From DATNPH01 sp036703315 (GTDB lineage Bacteria; Cyanobacteriota; Cyanobacteriia; Cyanobacteriales; Coleofasciculaceae): a stretch of DNA of 64,000 nucleotides. The notes below the pieces were generated by a model. That model had not been told where the DNA came from. It saw only the letters and a list, made by a program, of their open reading frames with translations, and did no database searches. The stretch lies in assembly GCA_036703315.1 (NCBI GenBank), contig DATNPH010000087.1, positions 62,001 through 126,000 of the forward strand, in the 5' to 3' direction. Of the stretch, positions 35,204-44,816 are shown in pieces (position 1 is the stretch's first letter; each line of letters starts with the position of its first letter). A program made the translations under genes and the position numbers.

Positions 35204-37186
35204 TCAATGTAGGGCATTGGTATCCAACCAAGCCTGAAACATCAACACATCCCAGAGATAGTATTGCCAGTTGCGTCGGCTTAAGCTCCCGTAAGCTTCC
35301 CTGCCTAAATGTTGTGTCCACTTCTGTCGAATGAGTTGGGGATTAAAAAATCCTTCTTGGCGTAAGCGATGTTCGCTGAGTAAGGCTTCTGCCCAATCCA
35401 GTAGGGAACCACGTAGCCAGTCGTCAATGGGAACTGCAAATCCCATCTTTGGGCGATCGCTCAAACTGGATGGCACATACTGATACAAAAGTTGACGTAA
35501 CAACCACTTGCCCTGTCCATTACGAATTTTCAGCGAAAGTGGAACTTTCCAGGCAAACTCTACCACTCGGTGGTCTAAGAATGGAACACGAGCTTCTAAG
35601 CCAACGCCCATCGTTGCCCTGTCTACCTTGGTGAGAATATCATCAGGCAGATAGGTCATGGTATCCCAGTACATCATCCGCTCTGTAAAGTCTGGTAGTT
35701 CTGCCCATGACTTAGGATCGGTCAGGGTAGTGGTTGGTTCTGATGCCCCTAGAACCAATGATTCTGGGTCTTTCCAATGGGAAACTATCCCCATGTACAT
35801 AGCTTCGGGACTTTTAGCGGCTAATACTTCCGCTAGCTTGTGGAGCTTATCACCAGGCTGGCGTTGATTGAAGTTTTTCGGTAGCAATGAATTAAGCCTG
35901 GCAAAGCTACGGTTCCAAGCTTGAGGCGATCGCGCCATCAATCCGCGTGCAGCGACATGGCGTAACGCATAGGGCATCCAGCCGAGCTGCTGCCAAATCT
36001 GGCGACCCCAGATGTAGCGATTGTATCCGGCAAACAGTTCGTCACCGCCGTCTCCAGAAAGACTGACGGTAACGTGCTGTCTGGCTAGCTGGGAAACAAG
36101 AAAGGTGGGAATCTGTGAACAGTCAGAGAACGGTTCGTCATATAGGGTAGGCAGTTTGGGAATGACCGAGATCGCTTCTTCTGGCGTGATATACAATTCG
36201 GTGTGGTCTGTCCCTAAGTGCTGCGCTACTGCCTTGGCTTCTTTGGCTTCGTTGTAGCCGTCCTCATAAAAACCGATGGTAAAGGTCTTGACAGGTTGGC
36301 TACTTTGGGCTTGCATCAAAGCTACTACGGTTGAGGAATCGATACCACCAGAGAGGAATGCTCCCAAGGGCACATCAGCAACCATTTGCTGACGAATCGC
36401 ATCCCGCAGCAAACTATCTAGATGAGCGATCGCTTCTGCCTCACTACCAGAGAAAGGGTTTTTTACCCCAGCCTCAGCTACGGATTTAGCTAACCAGTAC
36501 GGAACAGGTGTAGGAATAGATTTCCTATCTTCTGTTGTTAAAGTCAGAAGTGTTGCCGGTGCCAGTTTGTAAATGCCTTTATAGATTGAGTAGGGAGCCG
36601 GAATGTAGTTATGCCGCATGAATAAGGCAAGAGCATTGCGGTTAATCTCCCCCTGCCATTCAGGATGAGCCTGTAAGGCTTTTAGTTCGGAACCAAACAG
36701 AAAGGTATCGCCCATCCAACCGTAGTAGAGGGGTTTTTCTCCCAAGCGATCGCGTCCTAAATGCAAGAGTCGCTCTTGTCGATCCCATAGGGCAAAGGCA
36801 AACATTCCCACAACCCGTCTGAGGCCAGCCTCTAGACCCCATTGGCTGAAGGCGGCTAGCAAGACTTCTGTATCAGAATGACCCCGGAAGCGGTGCCCCA
36901 ATTGTTCCAGCTGACGCTGTAATTCTCGGAAGTTATAAATTTCGCCATTGAACACAATGACATAGCGACCTTCAGCAGAAACCATCGGCTGATGTCCTTC
37001 TGCCGAAAGATCCACAATGGCGAGTCGCCGATGCGTGAAAGCAATACCGACCTCGGCGTCTACCCAACTGCCGCCAGAATCTGGTCCCCGATGCAGTAAT
37101 CTATGGGACATTTTGTTGGCGATCGCTTGTAGCTTTTCCGTGCTTAGGTTCTGGGAGAAGTTCCAAAAACCAGTGATGCCACACAT
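35204..37186 (-). CDS. AsnB-like glutamine amidotransferase (copy 3)
   Basis: 660 aa, the longest of the four. MCGITGFWNF with Cys2, HRGPDSGGSW, VFNGEIYNFREL, the PP-loop in GAFLSGGIDSSTVVAL and the C-terminal GLEARVPFLDHRVVEFAW and RPKMGFAVPIDDW. The ATG follows the TAA of the upstream methyltransferase directly. All residues expected for glutamine hydrolysis and adenylation are present. Inferred role: amide formation on a uronic acid of the polymer. Confidence 0.87.
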   Translation of the reverse strand: MCGITGFWNFSQNLSTEKLQAIANKMSHRLLHRGPDSGGSWVDAEVGIAFTHRRLAIVDLSAEGHQPMVSAEGRYVIVFNGEIYNFRELQRQLEQLGHRFRGHSDTEVLLAAFSQWGLEAGLRRVVGMFAFALWDRQERLLHLGRDRLGEKPLYYGWMGDTFLFGSELKALQAHPEWQGEINRNALALFMRHNYIPAPYSIYKGIYKLAPATLLTLTTEDRKSIPTPVPYWLAKSVAEAGVKNPFSGSEAEAIAHLDSLLRDAIRQQMVADVPLGAFLSGGIDSSTVVALMQAQSSQPVKTFTIGFYEDGYNEAKEAKAVAQHLGTDHTELYITPEEAISVIPKLPTLYDEPFSDCSQIPTFLVSQLARQHVTVSLSGDGGDELFAGYNRYIWGRQIWQQLGWMPYALRHVAARGLMARSPQAWNRSFARLNSLLPKNFNQRQPGDKLHKLAEVLAAKSPEAMYMGIVSHWKDPESLVLGASEPTTTLTDPKSWAELPDFTERMMYWDTMTYLPDDILTKVDRATMGVGLEARVPFLDHRVVEFAWKVPLSLKIRNGQGKWLLRQLLYQYVPSSLSDRPKMGFAVPIDDWLRGSLLDWAEALLSEHRLRQEGFFNPQLIRQKWTQHLGREAYGSLSRRNWQYYLWDVLMFQAWLDTNALH

Positions 37187-38017
37187 TTATTTCTTGTAGC
37201 CTACTGCACACCAGTAGGGGGCGCGATCGCTAAATACAATATTTTCTAACCCAGCACGCTGCATCATTTGAGAAATCTCCGCCTTAGAAAATCTTTTTTC
37301 TAGCCTTGTCCCAAATCGATCCAGTGCATCAGTCCGCATAACATAAAAACTTCTCCTTCTATATTGACTCAAAGGCATGGAATCTACATTTATTCCAAGC
37401 TGTTCCAGTAAAAGCGAAGATTTTGCTAGCGGCAGGTAAATAATTAGAGCAATAACTTGGCTCAACAAATACCGTACTGTGAAAGGTGATTTAGATATAA
37501 CAAAACGGCTAATTTCACTAGTTTTCCAAATTGTTTTAAACCACCACGGTCTATTTTCAAAGGAGTAATATAAGTAGAGCAGGAAAGGAGCACCTTGTTT
37601 CAACTTGGTTACACAAGATTTAATTCCTTCTTCTGTATTAGGAATATGGTGTAACACTCCCAAAGAGTAACCGAAGTCAACAGACTCTTTCTCTAAAGGA
37701 ATTTTATCAACACTGGCTAAATGGAATTGACAATTGTTTAAGGCAGCACAATTTTTTTTTGCCACACTTAAGGCTGCCAAACTAGGGTCTATACAGTGTA
37801 ACTGCCCTACCTTTGGTGCCACTAGCTTTGCCCATCTCCCACTACCACAACCCAGGTCGAATCCTACTGCCTCTTTTGCTAACTTCTGCCATGGGAAGAT
37901 GGAAAAATACGCATTAAATATCTCTATTTGCTCGTGTTCTGATAGAACAGATTGGTCAAATCTACTCCACTCTTCCCCAAATCCTTCAACAACTTTCTCG
38001 TCAATATTATTTGTCAT
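37187..38017 (-). CDS. class I SAM-dependent methyltransferase coupled to AsnB copy 3 (copy A)
   Basis: 276 aa. VVEGFGEEWSRFDQS at the N terminus, SAM motif GFDLGCGSGRWAKLVAPKVG, HCIDPSLAAL, DFGYSLGVLHHIPNTEEGI and a long hydrophobic C-terminal half ending RAPYWCAVGYKK. It is a close paralogue of 41165-41998, with near-identical DNA at the 3' ends. The C-terminal half has two hydrophobic stretches (RYLLSQVIALIIYLPLA) that could sit at the membrane. It belongs to a different methyltransferase branch from those at 17498 and 30292, yet again is linked to asnB. Confidence 0.84.
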   Translation of the reverse strand: MTNNIDEKVVEGFGEEWSRFDQSVLSEHEQIEIFNAYFSIFPWQKLAKEAVGFDLGCGSGRWAKLVAPKVGQLHCIDPSLAALSVAKKNCAALNNCQFHLASVDKIPLEKESVDFGYSLGVLHHIPNTEEGIKSCVTKLKQGAPFLLYLYYSFENRPWWFKTIWKTSEISRFVISKSPFTVRYLLSQVIALIIYLPLAKSSLLLEQLGINVDSMPLSQYRRRSFYVMRTDALDRFGTRLEKRFSKAEISQMMQRAGLENIVFSDRAPYWCAVGYKK

Positions 38018-38032
38018 ATAAAAACTTTGGTT

Positions 38033-39469
38033 TTATCCATGCTTTTTAAAACTCACCCTTAATTTAATTGTTTCCATCAATCCCTGTAGACGCAATCGTT
38101 GTAGTGCTGCTAAGCATCCGGCAATTCCTAATCCTACTAAGCTCATCAGGAAACCATAACGCATCCGATATAGTGTTCCCACATTAGGGACACCTATGGT
38201 AAAAACTAATAGCAAGCTGCTACAAAAAAACAATGTTATCCAAAGCTCCAAGTGCTGTCGCCAGCGCCAAAGTGCGTAGGGTAAAAAAAGCAGCGCCAAA
38301 TACACCCCTGTCATCTCTAGGGCTGAGATTCTGCGCATCATCGTAGTGGTTTCCATGGTGCCTTGGGCAAACCAGTGTTTGGGGAAAGGTGCTAGCAACC
38401 CAATCTGAATAGCTCGTGGTAAATAGCCAATGATATCCTCTGCCCTACGAAATTTGGTCTGAACATCGATATTACTCGCTGCCTCAGGACTACTTGTGAG
38501 GAAGCCACTCCGAGTTAAAGCCAAGCTGTACAGTTTGGTGTCCAAGAATTGAGGTACCCTCTGGGAAGCGTACCAATCTGGCTCTTTAATTGCCGTGGGT
38601 ACTTTTCGGGGAGCCTTAGATTTGGAGACCTGTACAGGCTTGGGAATTTCAGCATCTAATCCCCCTCCCTTCTGGTTTAAGGGTGAAATCAGAGCAAGTA
38701 CAGCCCACATGACTACTATCCCTATTAAGGCTTTACGCCAAGGTAATTGTGCCCGTACTCCACGTACTATAAAAAGACCTGTAAACGCGATCGCAAAAAG
38801 CGCTCCCACTACCTGAAATAGTTGGACTACAAAGGGACGTACCAGCCAAACCAGCATTGAGCCAAGTACCATCCACACTATTGGTAGAAAAAGTCGCCAC
38901 CACTGACAATTCCAAGTTTTTAGCTGTGCCAAGGCAATCCAGCCATACAGAAACAAAAGATTACCACTGATGAAGTAAGTATCTTTGAGCAGTTGAGTGT
39001 ACCAGGTCATGGCAGACGGATATAGCAGAAATGGTAGGACACACCAAATCGCTACTCGCCAACTGGGTAAGAAAACTTGAATGATTCGTAGCAAGATTAT
39101 GGCAGATGTTGCATGCAGGACAGCATTCAAGGGGATCAACGTCCACGGTTGGGGTACTGTCAAGGCATATATAACCGATGCAATGCCTGCTGGTGCTTGC
39201 TGTTGAGGTCGCAACTCCCATGCTGACCAACCTTGCGTATGGATTTTCTGGGCGAGTTCAACGGCTAGTTCATGAAAGTACAACGAGTCTTGACCCACCA
39301 TCAGACCATTGCCCGCGTGCCAAGCTGGGAAGACGTAGGGCAATAGTAGTAGTTGCACTATCAAAGCAACAATGGCAGTGTAAGCAAAAAACGCCCACCA
39401 CAGCTGCCATAACGGGGTTAAGTTTTCTGCCGGAGAATTAGGGATTTTGCTCACTGCTAATAATTTCAT
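38033..39469 (-). CDS. polytopic membrane protein, GT39/ArnT-like (copy B)
   Basis: A 478-aa paralogue of 33611-35098, with the same order of helices and loops (WELRPQQQAPAGIASVIYAL, IFLPSWRVAIWCVLPFLLYP equivalents, MRRISALEMTGVYLALLFLPYA, LYRMRYGFLMSLVGLGIAG). It has no pentapeptide array. It starts at the ATG at 39469, in a context (AAATTATTAGCAGTGAGCAAA) that aligns with codons 7-13 of copy A and slightly exceeds the conserved region. It ends 16 bp before the downstream methyltransferase starts. A transferase acting on polyprenyl-linked sugars is the best guess from topology. Confidence 0.7.
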   Translation of the reverse strand: MKLLAVSKIPNSPAENLTPLWQLWWAFFAYTAIVALIVQLLLLPYVFPAWHAGNGLMVGQDSLYFHELAVELAQKIHTQGWSAWELRPQQQAPAGIASVIYALTVPQPWTLIPLNAVLHATSAIILLRIIQVFLPSWRVAIWCVLPFLLYPSAMTWYTQLLKDTYFISGNLLFLYGWIALAQLKTWNCQWWRLFLPIVWMVLGSMLVWLVRPFVVQLFQVVGALFAIAFTGLFIVRGVRAQLPWRKALIGIVVMWAVLALISPLNQKGGGLDAEIPKPVQVSKSKAPRKVPTAIKEPDWYASQRVPQFLDTKLYSLALTRSGFLTSSPEAASNIDVQTKFRRAEDIIGYLPRAIQIGLLAPFPKHWFAQGTMETTTMMRRISALEMTGVYLALLFLPYALWRWRQHLELWITLFFCSSLLLVFTIGVPNVGTLYRMRYGFLMSLVGLGIAGCLAALQRLRLQGLMETIKLRVSFKKHG

Positions 39470-39589
39470 TTCTTCGAGATGAACAACAGCTTGCTGGGTA
39501 TAGGCTGATACAGGGAAAAACGAATTGCTCCTGATTTAGTTTAACTAAGGTTTATTTAGTCCAATTATTGGATTTCAGTAATTTAGACT

Positions 39590-41038
39590 TTAGCGTTTCA
39601 TCCTTAATATCATACTTTGCGTCAAAGTTTTTAGTTCCTGAATATCTAATAGTAGATAACTCAGTAGACCTATACAGACAATTATCAAGAAAAATTTTAT
39701 AGTTAATATTAGAAGTTTTGGGAAGACTAATATGGCTCCTATAGCAAAGCCAGTGATGCCTAAAAAAGTAGCAACTATAGTAGCAGAAATAATTTTATTC
39801 CACTGGTGAGGAATGTAATAGAATTTTTGACTGAATTTCATATAGATAGCAAAAGTAGCTGCCGCCGATAGTAACGTTGCCAAGGCAGCACCACTGATGC
39901 CTAAATAAGGAATTAAAGTAAAACTAAGAATTGTATTAGCTATGGCAGATATAATATTAACGACAGCAATAATTAAAGTCTTTTTTGCTAAGTCTATTCC
40001 CGGCGTAAAAATGTACATATTTGACAATATAATTGCCAAAGCTAACAAGGGAATAATCTGTGAAGCGGCATAATAATCTGGAGTAGTAAAAAGACTGAGT
40101 ATCTCATGAGAAAATACAGAAATCCCTACAATCATAGGTAGGACTAGAGCTAGAAAGTAACGAAAAACTCTAGCTAGTTCCTTAGGAGTATCCGGTTTTT
40201 CATAATTATGAAATATAAGAGGTGTTAGCGCTCCTTGAAATCCGATTAGAAATAGACCAGCTACAGACGCAAACCGATATCCGATTCCATAGATTCCTAC
40301 ATCACTTAATGTCATTAATTGATTAATCGCGATGCGATCAATGTACAGAGCGACCCAAACTGAAATACTAGAGAATACTAAAGGAATAGAGAAACCTAGC
40401 ATTTGCTTGCATTTTTGCCAGTTAAATTTTAGCTTATAGCTATGCCTAACAAAGTACCCAGCTAGGACGATACCTACAATCTGACCAGTAAACAAACTAT
40501 AGAACACCCCAATAACACCAACTTTAAAAACAAATAATAAGATAGTTGTTAATCCAGTAGATACTAGGCTGAAAACAATACTGGAAACTGCATATCCTTT
40601 AGGTTTTAGCTGCCATCGAAGTTGACTCTGTAGAAGATAAAATATTCCGTTTCCCCACATAGAAATAACAGCAGCCTGGAAGATGGTTTGCAAGTTACTT
40701 GAACCCAGAATCCACAAGCTTAATTTTTGTGATAAGGATAAAGCTACAATTAAAAATAAACTATTGGTAATAATAGTAAAGTATAAGGCTGTAGAGGCGT
40801 ACTCCACGCGATCGCTATCAGTTTTCGCCGATGAATAATAAATAGCAAGTCCTTGAGATATCTCTAAGGCTATGGAAAGATTTACCAAATTTGTAACAAT
40901 AGTTAAAATCTCAATTATTCCATAATCTCCTGGAGATAACACCCTTGTATATAAGGGAACCATTAACAGCGTTATTCCACGAGAAAAAATGCTACTGATT
41001 CCGTAGATAATACTGTCCTTGAGTAACTGTTTAAGCAT
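39590..41038 (-). CDS. Wzx-type oligosaccharide flippase (copy 2)
   Basis: A 482-aa MOP-superfamily flippase with about 14 hydrophobic segments. The N-terminal LLKDSIIYGISSIFSRGITL and VPLYTRVLSPGDYGIIEIL, and the C-terminal GISGAALATLLSAAATFAIY, match polysaccharide biosynthesis proteins. It differs from the flippase at 27003 in length and sequence, so the locus can flip two kinds of lipid-linked unit or is a composite of two loci. The gene is AT-rich, with a single HIP1 octamer near 40808. Confidence 0.86.
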   Translation of the reverse strand: MLKQLLKDSIIYGISSIFSRGITLLMVPLYTRVLSPGDYGIIEILTIVTNLVNLSIALEISQGLAIYYSSAKTDSDRVEYASTALYFTIITNSLFLIVALSLSQKLSLWILGSSNLQTIFQAAVISMWGNGIFYLLQSQLRWQLKPKGYAVSSIVFSLVSTGLTTILLFVFKVGVIGVFYSLFTGQIVGIVLAGYFVRHSYKLKFNWQKCKQMLGFSIPLVFSSISVWVALYIDRIAINQLMTLSDVGIYGIGYRFASVAGLFLIGFQGALTPLIFHNYEKPDTPKELARVFRYFLALVLPMIVGISVFSHEILSLFTTPDYYAASQIIPLLALAIILSNMYIFTPGIDLAKKTLIIAVVNIISAIANTILSFTLIPYLGISGAALATLLSAAATFAIYMKFSQKFYYIPHQWNKIISATIVATFLGITGFAIGAILVFPKLLILTIKFFLIIVCIGLLSYLLLDIQELKTLTQSMILRMKR

Positions 41039-41164
41039 TAGGACGGTTTACAGAGGAAGACTTAGCTATTCCCTTCATTTGCATCTGTGACCCTATATTA
41101 GGGTATCGCAAGTGGGGAGTTACTTGAAATGGAGCGATCGCTAAAATTAGTAAATTCAAGTTCG

Positions 41165-41998
41165 CTATTTTTTATAGCCTACTGCACACCAGTAAGGGGC
41201 GCGATCACTAAATACAATTCTTTCTAGCCCAGCTTTCTCCATCATCTGACGAATTTCCTCTTGTGTATATCGTTTCTCTAGCCTTGTTCCAAAACGATCC
41301 AACGCATCATTTCGCATGAAGTAAAAATTTTTGTTTTTATAGAAAGAGAGGGGAAAATTATCTATATTAAATCCAAGTCGTTCTAGTATCAAGGCGACTC
41401 TAGTCAAAGGTAAATAAATAGTTACGGCTATTACCTGACTCAATATATATCTAAGACTAAAGGGAGCATGTGATATTAAAAAACGCAAAGGTTCAGTTAT
41501 TTGCCATATATATTTATACCACCAAGGCTTGTTATCAAATTTATAGTAAATATACAGTAGGAAAGGCGCTCCACTTTTAAGTTTTGCCACACAAGAACTC
41601 AGGGCTTGCTCCGTGTCAGGAATGCACATAAGCACTCCTAATGAATAACCGAAATCAGCATAATTATCTTCTAAAGGGAGGTTATGAGTGCCTGCTAAAT
41701 GAAATTCACAATTAGACTGCCTTTCTAAATTTTTTTTAGCGACATTTAAGGCATCACGACTAGGGTCTATAAGCTTTAATAAGCCAACTTTTGGTGCAAC
41801 CAATTTAGCCCATCTACCACTCCCGCAGCCTAAGTCAAAACCGACAGCATCTTTGGGTAGCTCATGCCAAGGAAAGATACGAAAGTATAGCTCAAAAATT
41901 TCTGCAAGATTTTTCTCGGAAAAGCTAGAAAAATCGAACCGAGTCCATTCGTCTCCGAATCCTTCAACTACTTTGATATCGATGTTATTGCTAGTCAT
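41165..41998 (-). CDS. class I SAM-dependent methyltransferase (copy B, no AsnB partner)
   Basis: 277 aa, paralogous to 37187-38017: VVEGFGDEWTRFDFS, GFDLGCGSGRWAKLVAPKVG, DFGYSLGVLMCIPDTEQAL (here MC replaces the HH of copy A), and the same RAPYWCAVGYKK end. No asnB follows; the next gene is the second flippase. In copy A a HIP1 octamer GCGATCGC lies near the 3' end, while copy B reads GCGATCAC at the matching site. Confidence 0.83.
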   Translation of the reverse strand: MTSNNIDIKVVEGFGDEWTRFDFSSFSEKNLAEIFELYFRIFPWHELPKDAVGFDLGCGSGRWAKLVAPKVGLLKLIDPSRDALNVAKKNLERQSNCEFHLAGTHNLPLEDNYADFGYSLGVLMCIPDTEQALSSCVAKLKSGAPFLLYIYYKFDNKPWWYKYIWQITEPLRFLISHAPFSLRYILSQVIAVTIYLPLTRVALILERLGFNIDNFPLSFYKNKNFYFMRNDALDRFGTRLEKRYTQEEIRQMMEKAGLERIVFSDRAPYWCAVGYKK

Positions 41999-42186
41999 TA
42001 TTATTTACTAGTTAGCTGAATACGACATGTCAGTGGTCTATGATCAACGGTTTTTGAGCGTGTCCAGTTACTTCGTTAGCTCTTCGAGAAGCTTAGGCTG
42101 TGCCCTGATTCGGCAGTAAACAGTTAGTTATTATTTCATAAGCTCAAACTACTGAGTAGGACATTTTGCTATGATATACCTGACGT

Positions 42187-43425
42187 TTAAGCTTCCACCT
42201 CAAGCCGTTCAGCAACCTCTTTGATACGCTTAACGTAGATTTTGCTGGCATTGTGAGTTGAGTGAAATTCCTCTATCCATTGACGCCCCTGGTTTCCAAT
42301 CTTGCTTTTGTATTCAGTATTTGTGTACAAGTCCATTAAGTGTCTAGCGATTTCATCAGGTGACTTCGCAGAGAGTATCGGATGCCACGGATAAAGGCAC
42401 TGCATCACTTGTTCATCGATGTACGATATCAGTGGACGACTAATTGATAGAGTCTCCAATGCTATACTACCGAACCAGCCAATTCCAAAGTCATCGGCTA
42501 CTACATCAGCGATCGAGTAGAACTGAATCAACTCATCATGGGTAAACCCCATTGGTCTGGGTGGTTTAATCCACAATACATTTTTCTCGATCCCCAAATC
42601 CTTGATAATCTCTTTTGCCAGTGCCAAATCGGGTGAAAGAGTGCTGTCTATCATCACTAAGACAGAGTCTTTCGACTGACTTTGCTGCAAAAACTTGGCG
42701 AATCCCTGAAACAAAAGCTCATTCTGTTTCCATTCCCCAACGGCTTTCAGCCAAGGATCAGCTTTGATGAGAATACGTGATGGATGAAAAAGTACGAATT
42801 TATAATTATTGACTATCTTCCTAATGTTTTCATCCTGACTATCACTGGCTTTTTCATCACACTTAAATTTTTCCATGTTGATAATTAGGGGAAAATAGAT
42901 AGGTAGCATACGCTCTTGTTCTATACCCAGTGGCTTTAGTCCATTAACGTAGGGAGCGAATGGCTGTATCCAAATCTCAGTAGCACGGCGGATTCCTTGT
43001 CTTTGCCAAAACGAAGCAATCACTCTTCCTAGCTTTATCCTCAACGGAATATTCCGAAGTTGGAGTGCTATCGGAAAAGGTGTGATCATTGAGTCGCCTG
43101 CTGTTACAAAGAAGCAGTAGGGCTTGTTTGTGAATTGTGCAAATATTGGTCCTAGGGTACTAACGATAATTATGTCAAACTGAGCAAGTTCTCTTGCCAA
43201 CGCTGAACGCCACGGCATTAACACAGAAGAGGCTGTCAAATACGAATGCTTGTGAATCCAGTGGGGATAATTATCCTTTAACTCTGGATCATCACTCTCC
43301 GGCATAGATAATGGATGATGGCGTGCATCTAAATAGAGATGAGCATCAATTTCGGAATGCTCTCGCAGAGCTTTAGCCGTTTGATAAAAATGGTTTACAA
43401 CATTTCCGTAAAATGCAACTTTCAT
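42187..43425 (-). CDS. glycosyltransferase, GT4-like
   Basis: A 412-aa protein with GT-B architecture: N-terminal MKVAFYGNVVNHFYQTAKAL, FDIIIVSTLGPIFAQFTNKP, a central linker, VLFHPSRILIKADPW and the donor-site stretch GIGWFGSIALETLSISRPLI with the conserved Glu. Relatives accompany acetamidino/WbpG modules in surface loci. Sugar specificity unknown. No HIP1 octamer seen. Confidence 0.75.
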   Translation of the reverse strand: MKVAFYGNVVNHFYQTAKALREHSEIDAHLYLDARHHPLSMPESDDPELKDNYPHWIHKHSYLTASSVLMPWRSALARELAQFDIIIVSTLGPIFAQFTNKPYCFFVTAGDSMITPFPIALQLRNIPLRIKLGRVIASFWQRQGIRRATEIWIQPFAPYVNGLKPLGIEQERMLPIYFPLIINMEKFKCDEKASDSQDENIRKIVNNYKFVLFHPSRILIKADPWLKAVGEWKQNELLFQGFAKFLQQSQSKDSVLVMIDSTLSPDLALAKEIIKDLGIEKNVLWIKPPRPMGFTHDELIQFYSIADVVADDFGIGWFGSIALETLSISRPLISYIDEQVMQCLYPWHPILSAKSPDEIARHLMDLYTNTEYKSKIGNQGRQWIEEFHSTHNASKIYVKRIKEVAERLEVEA

Positions 43426-43528
43426 GATTTCTTCATTTCAAACTTTAAACCTGAATTTTGGCAGGAACAGCCAATTTATTCTTAGTATGCTGTAGATATC
43501 AGCTGTAAACCATTACACTCGAATTTAA

Positions 43529-44743
43529 TTAAATATTCTTTTTGGAAGTGTATTTAATATAAAAACTCTTAGGTACCAAATCCATTTTGTATAACATCCA
43601 GAAAAAGGGTCGTAGTCTTTCAAATGTTGGCTTGTAAGTCTCAAAATCTTTATAAGTCTTTTTGGGCAAATTCATCAGCCGCTCAAACTCCTCATCTGAA
43701 AAACCAAGACGTTTCTTGACTATTTCAACAATTTCTTGGTCAAATTTGGGTGGTTCTTGCATCAACTTGATTCCCTCTTCCTGAGTCATTTGCCCAGAAC
43801 GAGCCAAGGCTGCATATCCATTAACTCGGTTATCTATGCCAAACCGTTGAGGCATGAAATAGCTGTGATAAAAATAGGTAAAGCGATTTTCCAGATGGTG
43901 CCCGCCATACCACTGCCAGCCAAACTCCTCAGTCAAAAACTTTTTAACTTCTTCCTTCTGGTAATTGACGTAGTAAAGGGGGCGAATCTTTTTAATTTGT
44001 TTGACTACTGTCCACTTCAGGAAAGAAGACAACCAGAGATTAGGATAAGTTTTTAATTTGTAGCTGCCATACTTTTTTTGAACACTTTGAATGTATTTTC
44101 CATCCATGTAAAGCCAGCCTAATGGAGAAATCCCTTCGGTACGGAACGAGTGACCTTCAAGGATATAGTTAATTCCGTATTTTTCCGCCGCAATGTACAG
44201 AGTAGCTGCCAGACCAATATCGGTAGGAGCTTCTATATCAGGCAACCCTGCTTTTAGGAATGACCTATAGATATCATCATATTCCTCGTTATCAACAACC
44301 AGAGTGAATAGTTCCACATCCAGTTTTTTTAGAACATTGTGGATGTTTTCAACTGCTATTGTTGAATTCCAGGTATTATCAAAATGGACGGCAAGGGGAC
44401 GTAACCCCATTACTTCTTTGGCTAGGTATAGTAGGTAAGACGAATCACACCCCCCACTAACTCCCACAACTACATCAAATTTTTTTCTTTTGTTTTCACT
44501 TTTGATTTTCTCTGCTAGCTGACGCAGGATATTCGTTCCGGCTTCTCCAATTGGATACTCAAGATCAAGCTGATCATGGAGCTGGCAATAATTACAAATA
44601 CCATAATTATCAAATGAGATTGAAGGAGTATCTTCGTCATATAGACATCGTTTACATCTAACTTTTTGGTCTCCTTCAATTGATGTAAAAGGCTCTTGAA
44701 ATTTATCTAATTGCTTTGGTGCTTCTTCGTTTATAAATTGCAT
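43529..44743 (-). CDS. wbpG: N-acetyl sugar amidotransferase, WbpG family
   Basis: 404 aa from the ATG at 44743, chosen because GAGGAG lies 7 bases upstream; a TTG 15 bp further up is less likely. Two cysteine pairs (Cys30/Cys33 and Cys50/Cys53) form a probable zinc site and SGGCDSS at 96-102 is the ATP-pyrophosphatase PP-loop. In Pseudomonas aeruginosa O5 this enzyme turns the 3-acetamido group of UDP-ManNAc3NAcA into an acetamidino group, using ammonia made by HisH2 and channelled by HisF2. The hisF- and hisH-like genes lie immediately upstream in the transcript here, in the same orientation, so the module is complete. Confidence 0.88.
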   Translation of the reverse strand: MQFINEEAPKQLDKFQEPFTSIEGDQKVRCKRCLYDEDTPSISFDNYGICNYCQLHDQLDLEYPIGEAGTNILRQLAEKIKSENKRKKFDVVVGVSGGCDSSYLLYLAKEVMGLRPLAVHFDNTWNSTIAVENIHNVLKKLDVELFTLVVDNEEYDDIYRSFLKAGLPDIEAPTDIGLAATLYIAAEKYGINYILEGHSFRTEGISPLGWLYMDGKYIQSVQKKYGSYKLKTYPNLWLSSFLKWTVVKQIKKIRPLYYVNYQKEEVKKFLTEEFGWQWYGGHHLENRFTYFYHSYFMPQRFGIDNRVNGYAALARSGQMTQEEGIKLMQEPPKFDQEIVEIVKKRLGFSDEEFERLMNLPKKTYKDFETYKPTFERLRPFFWMLYKMDLVPKSFYIKYTSKKNI

Positions 44744-44816
44744 GATGTCACTCCTCAACCTAACTGAATGCTTACCTTCGTACTGTAAAAGCTTAGTTAA
44801 AAATATTGAACTACTT

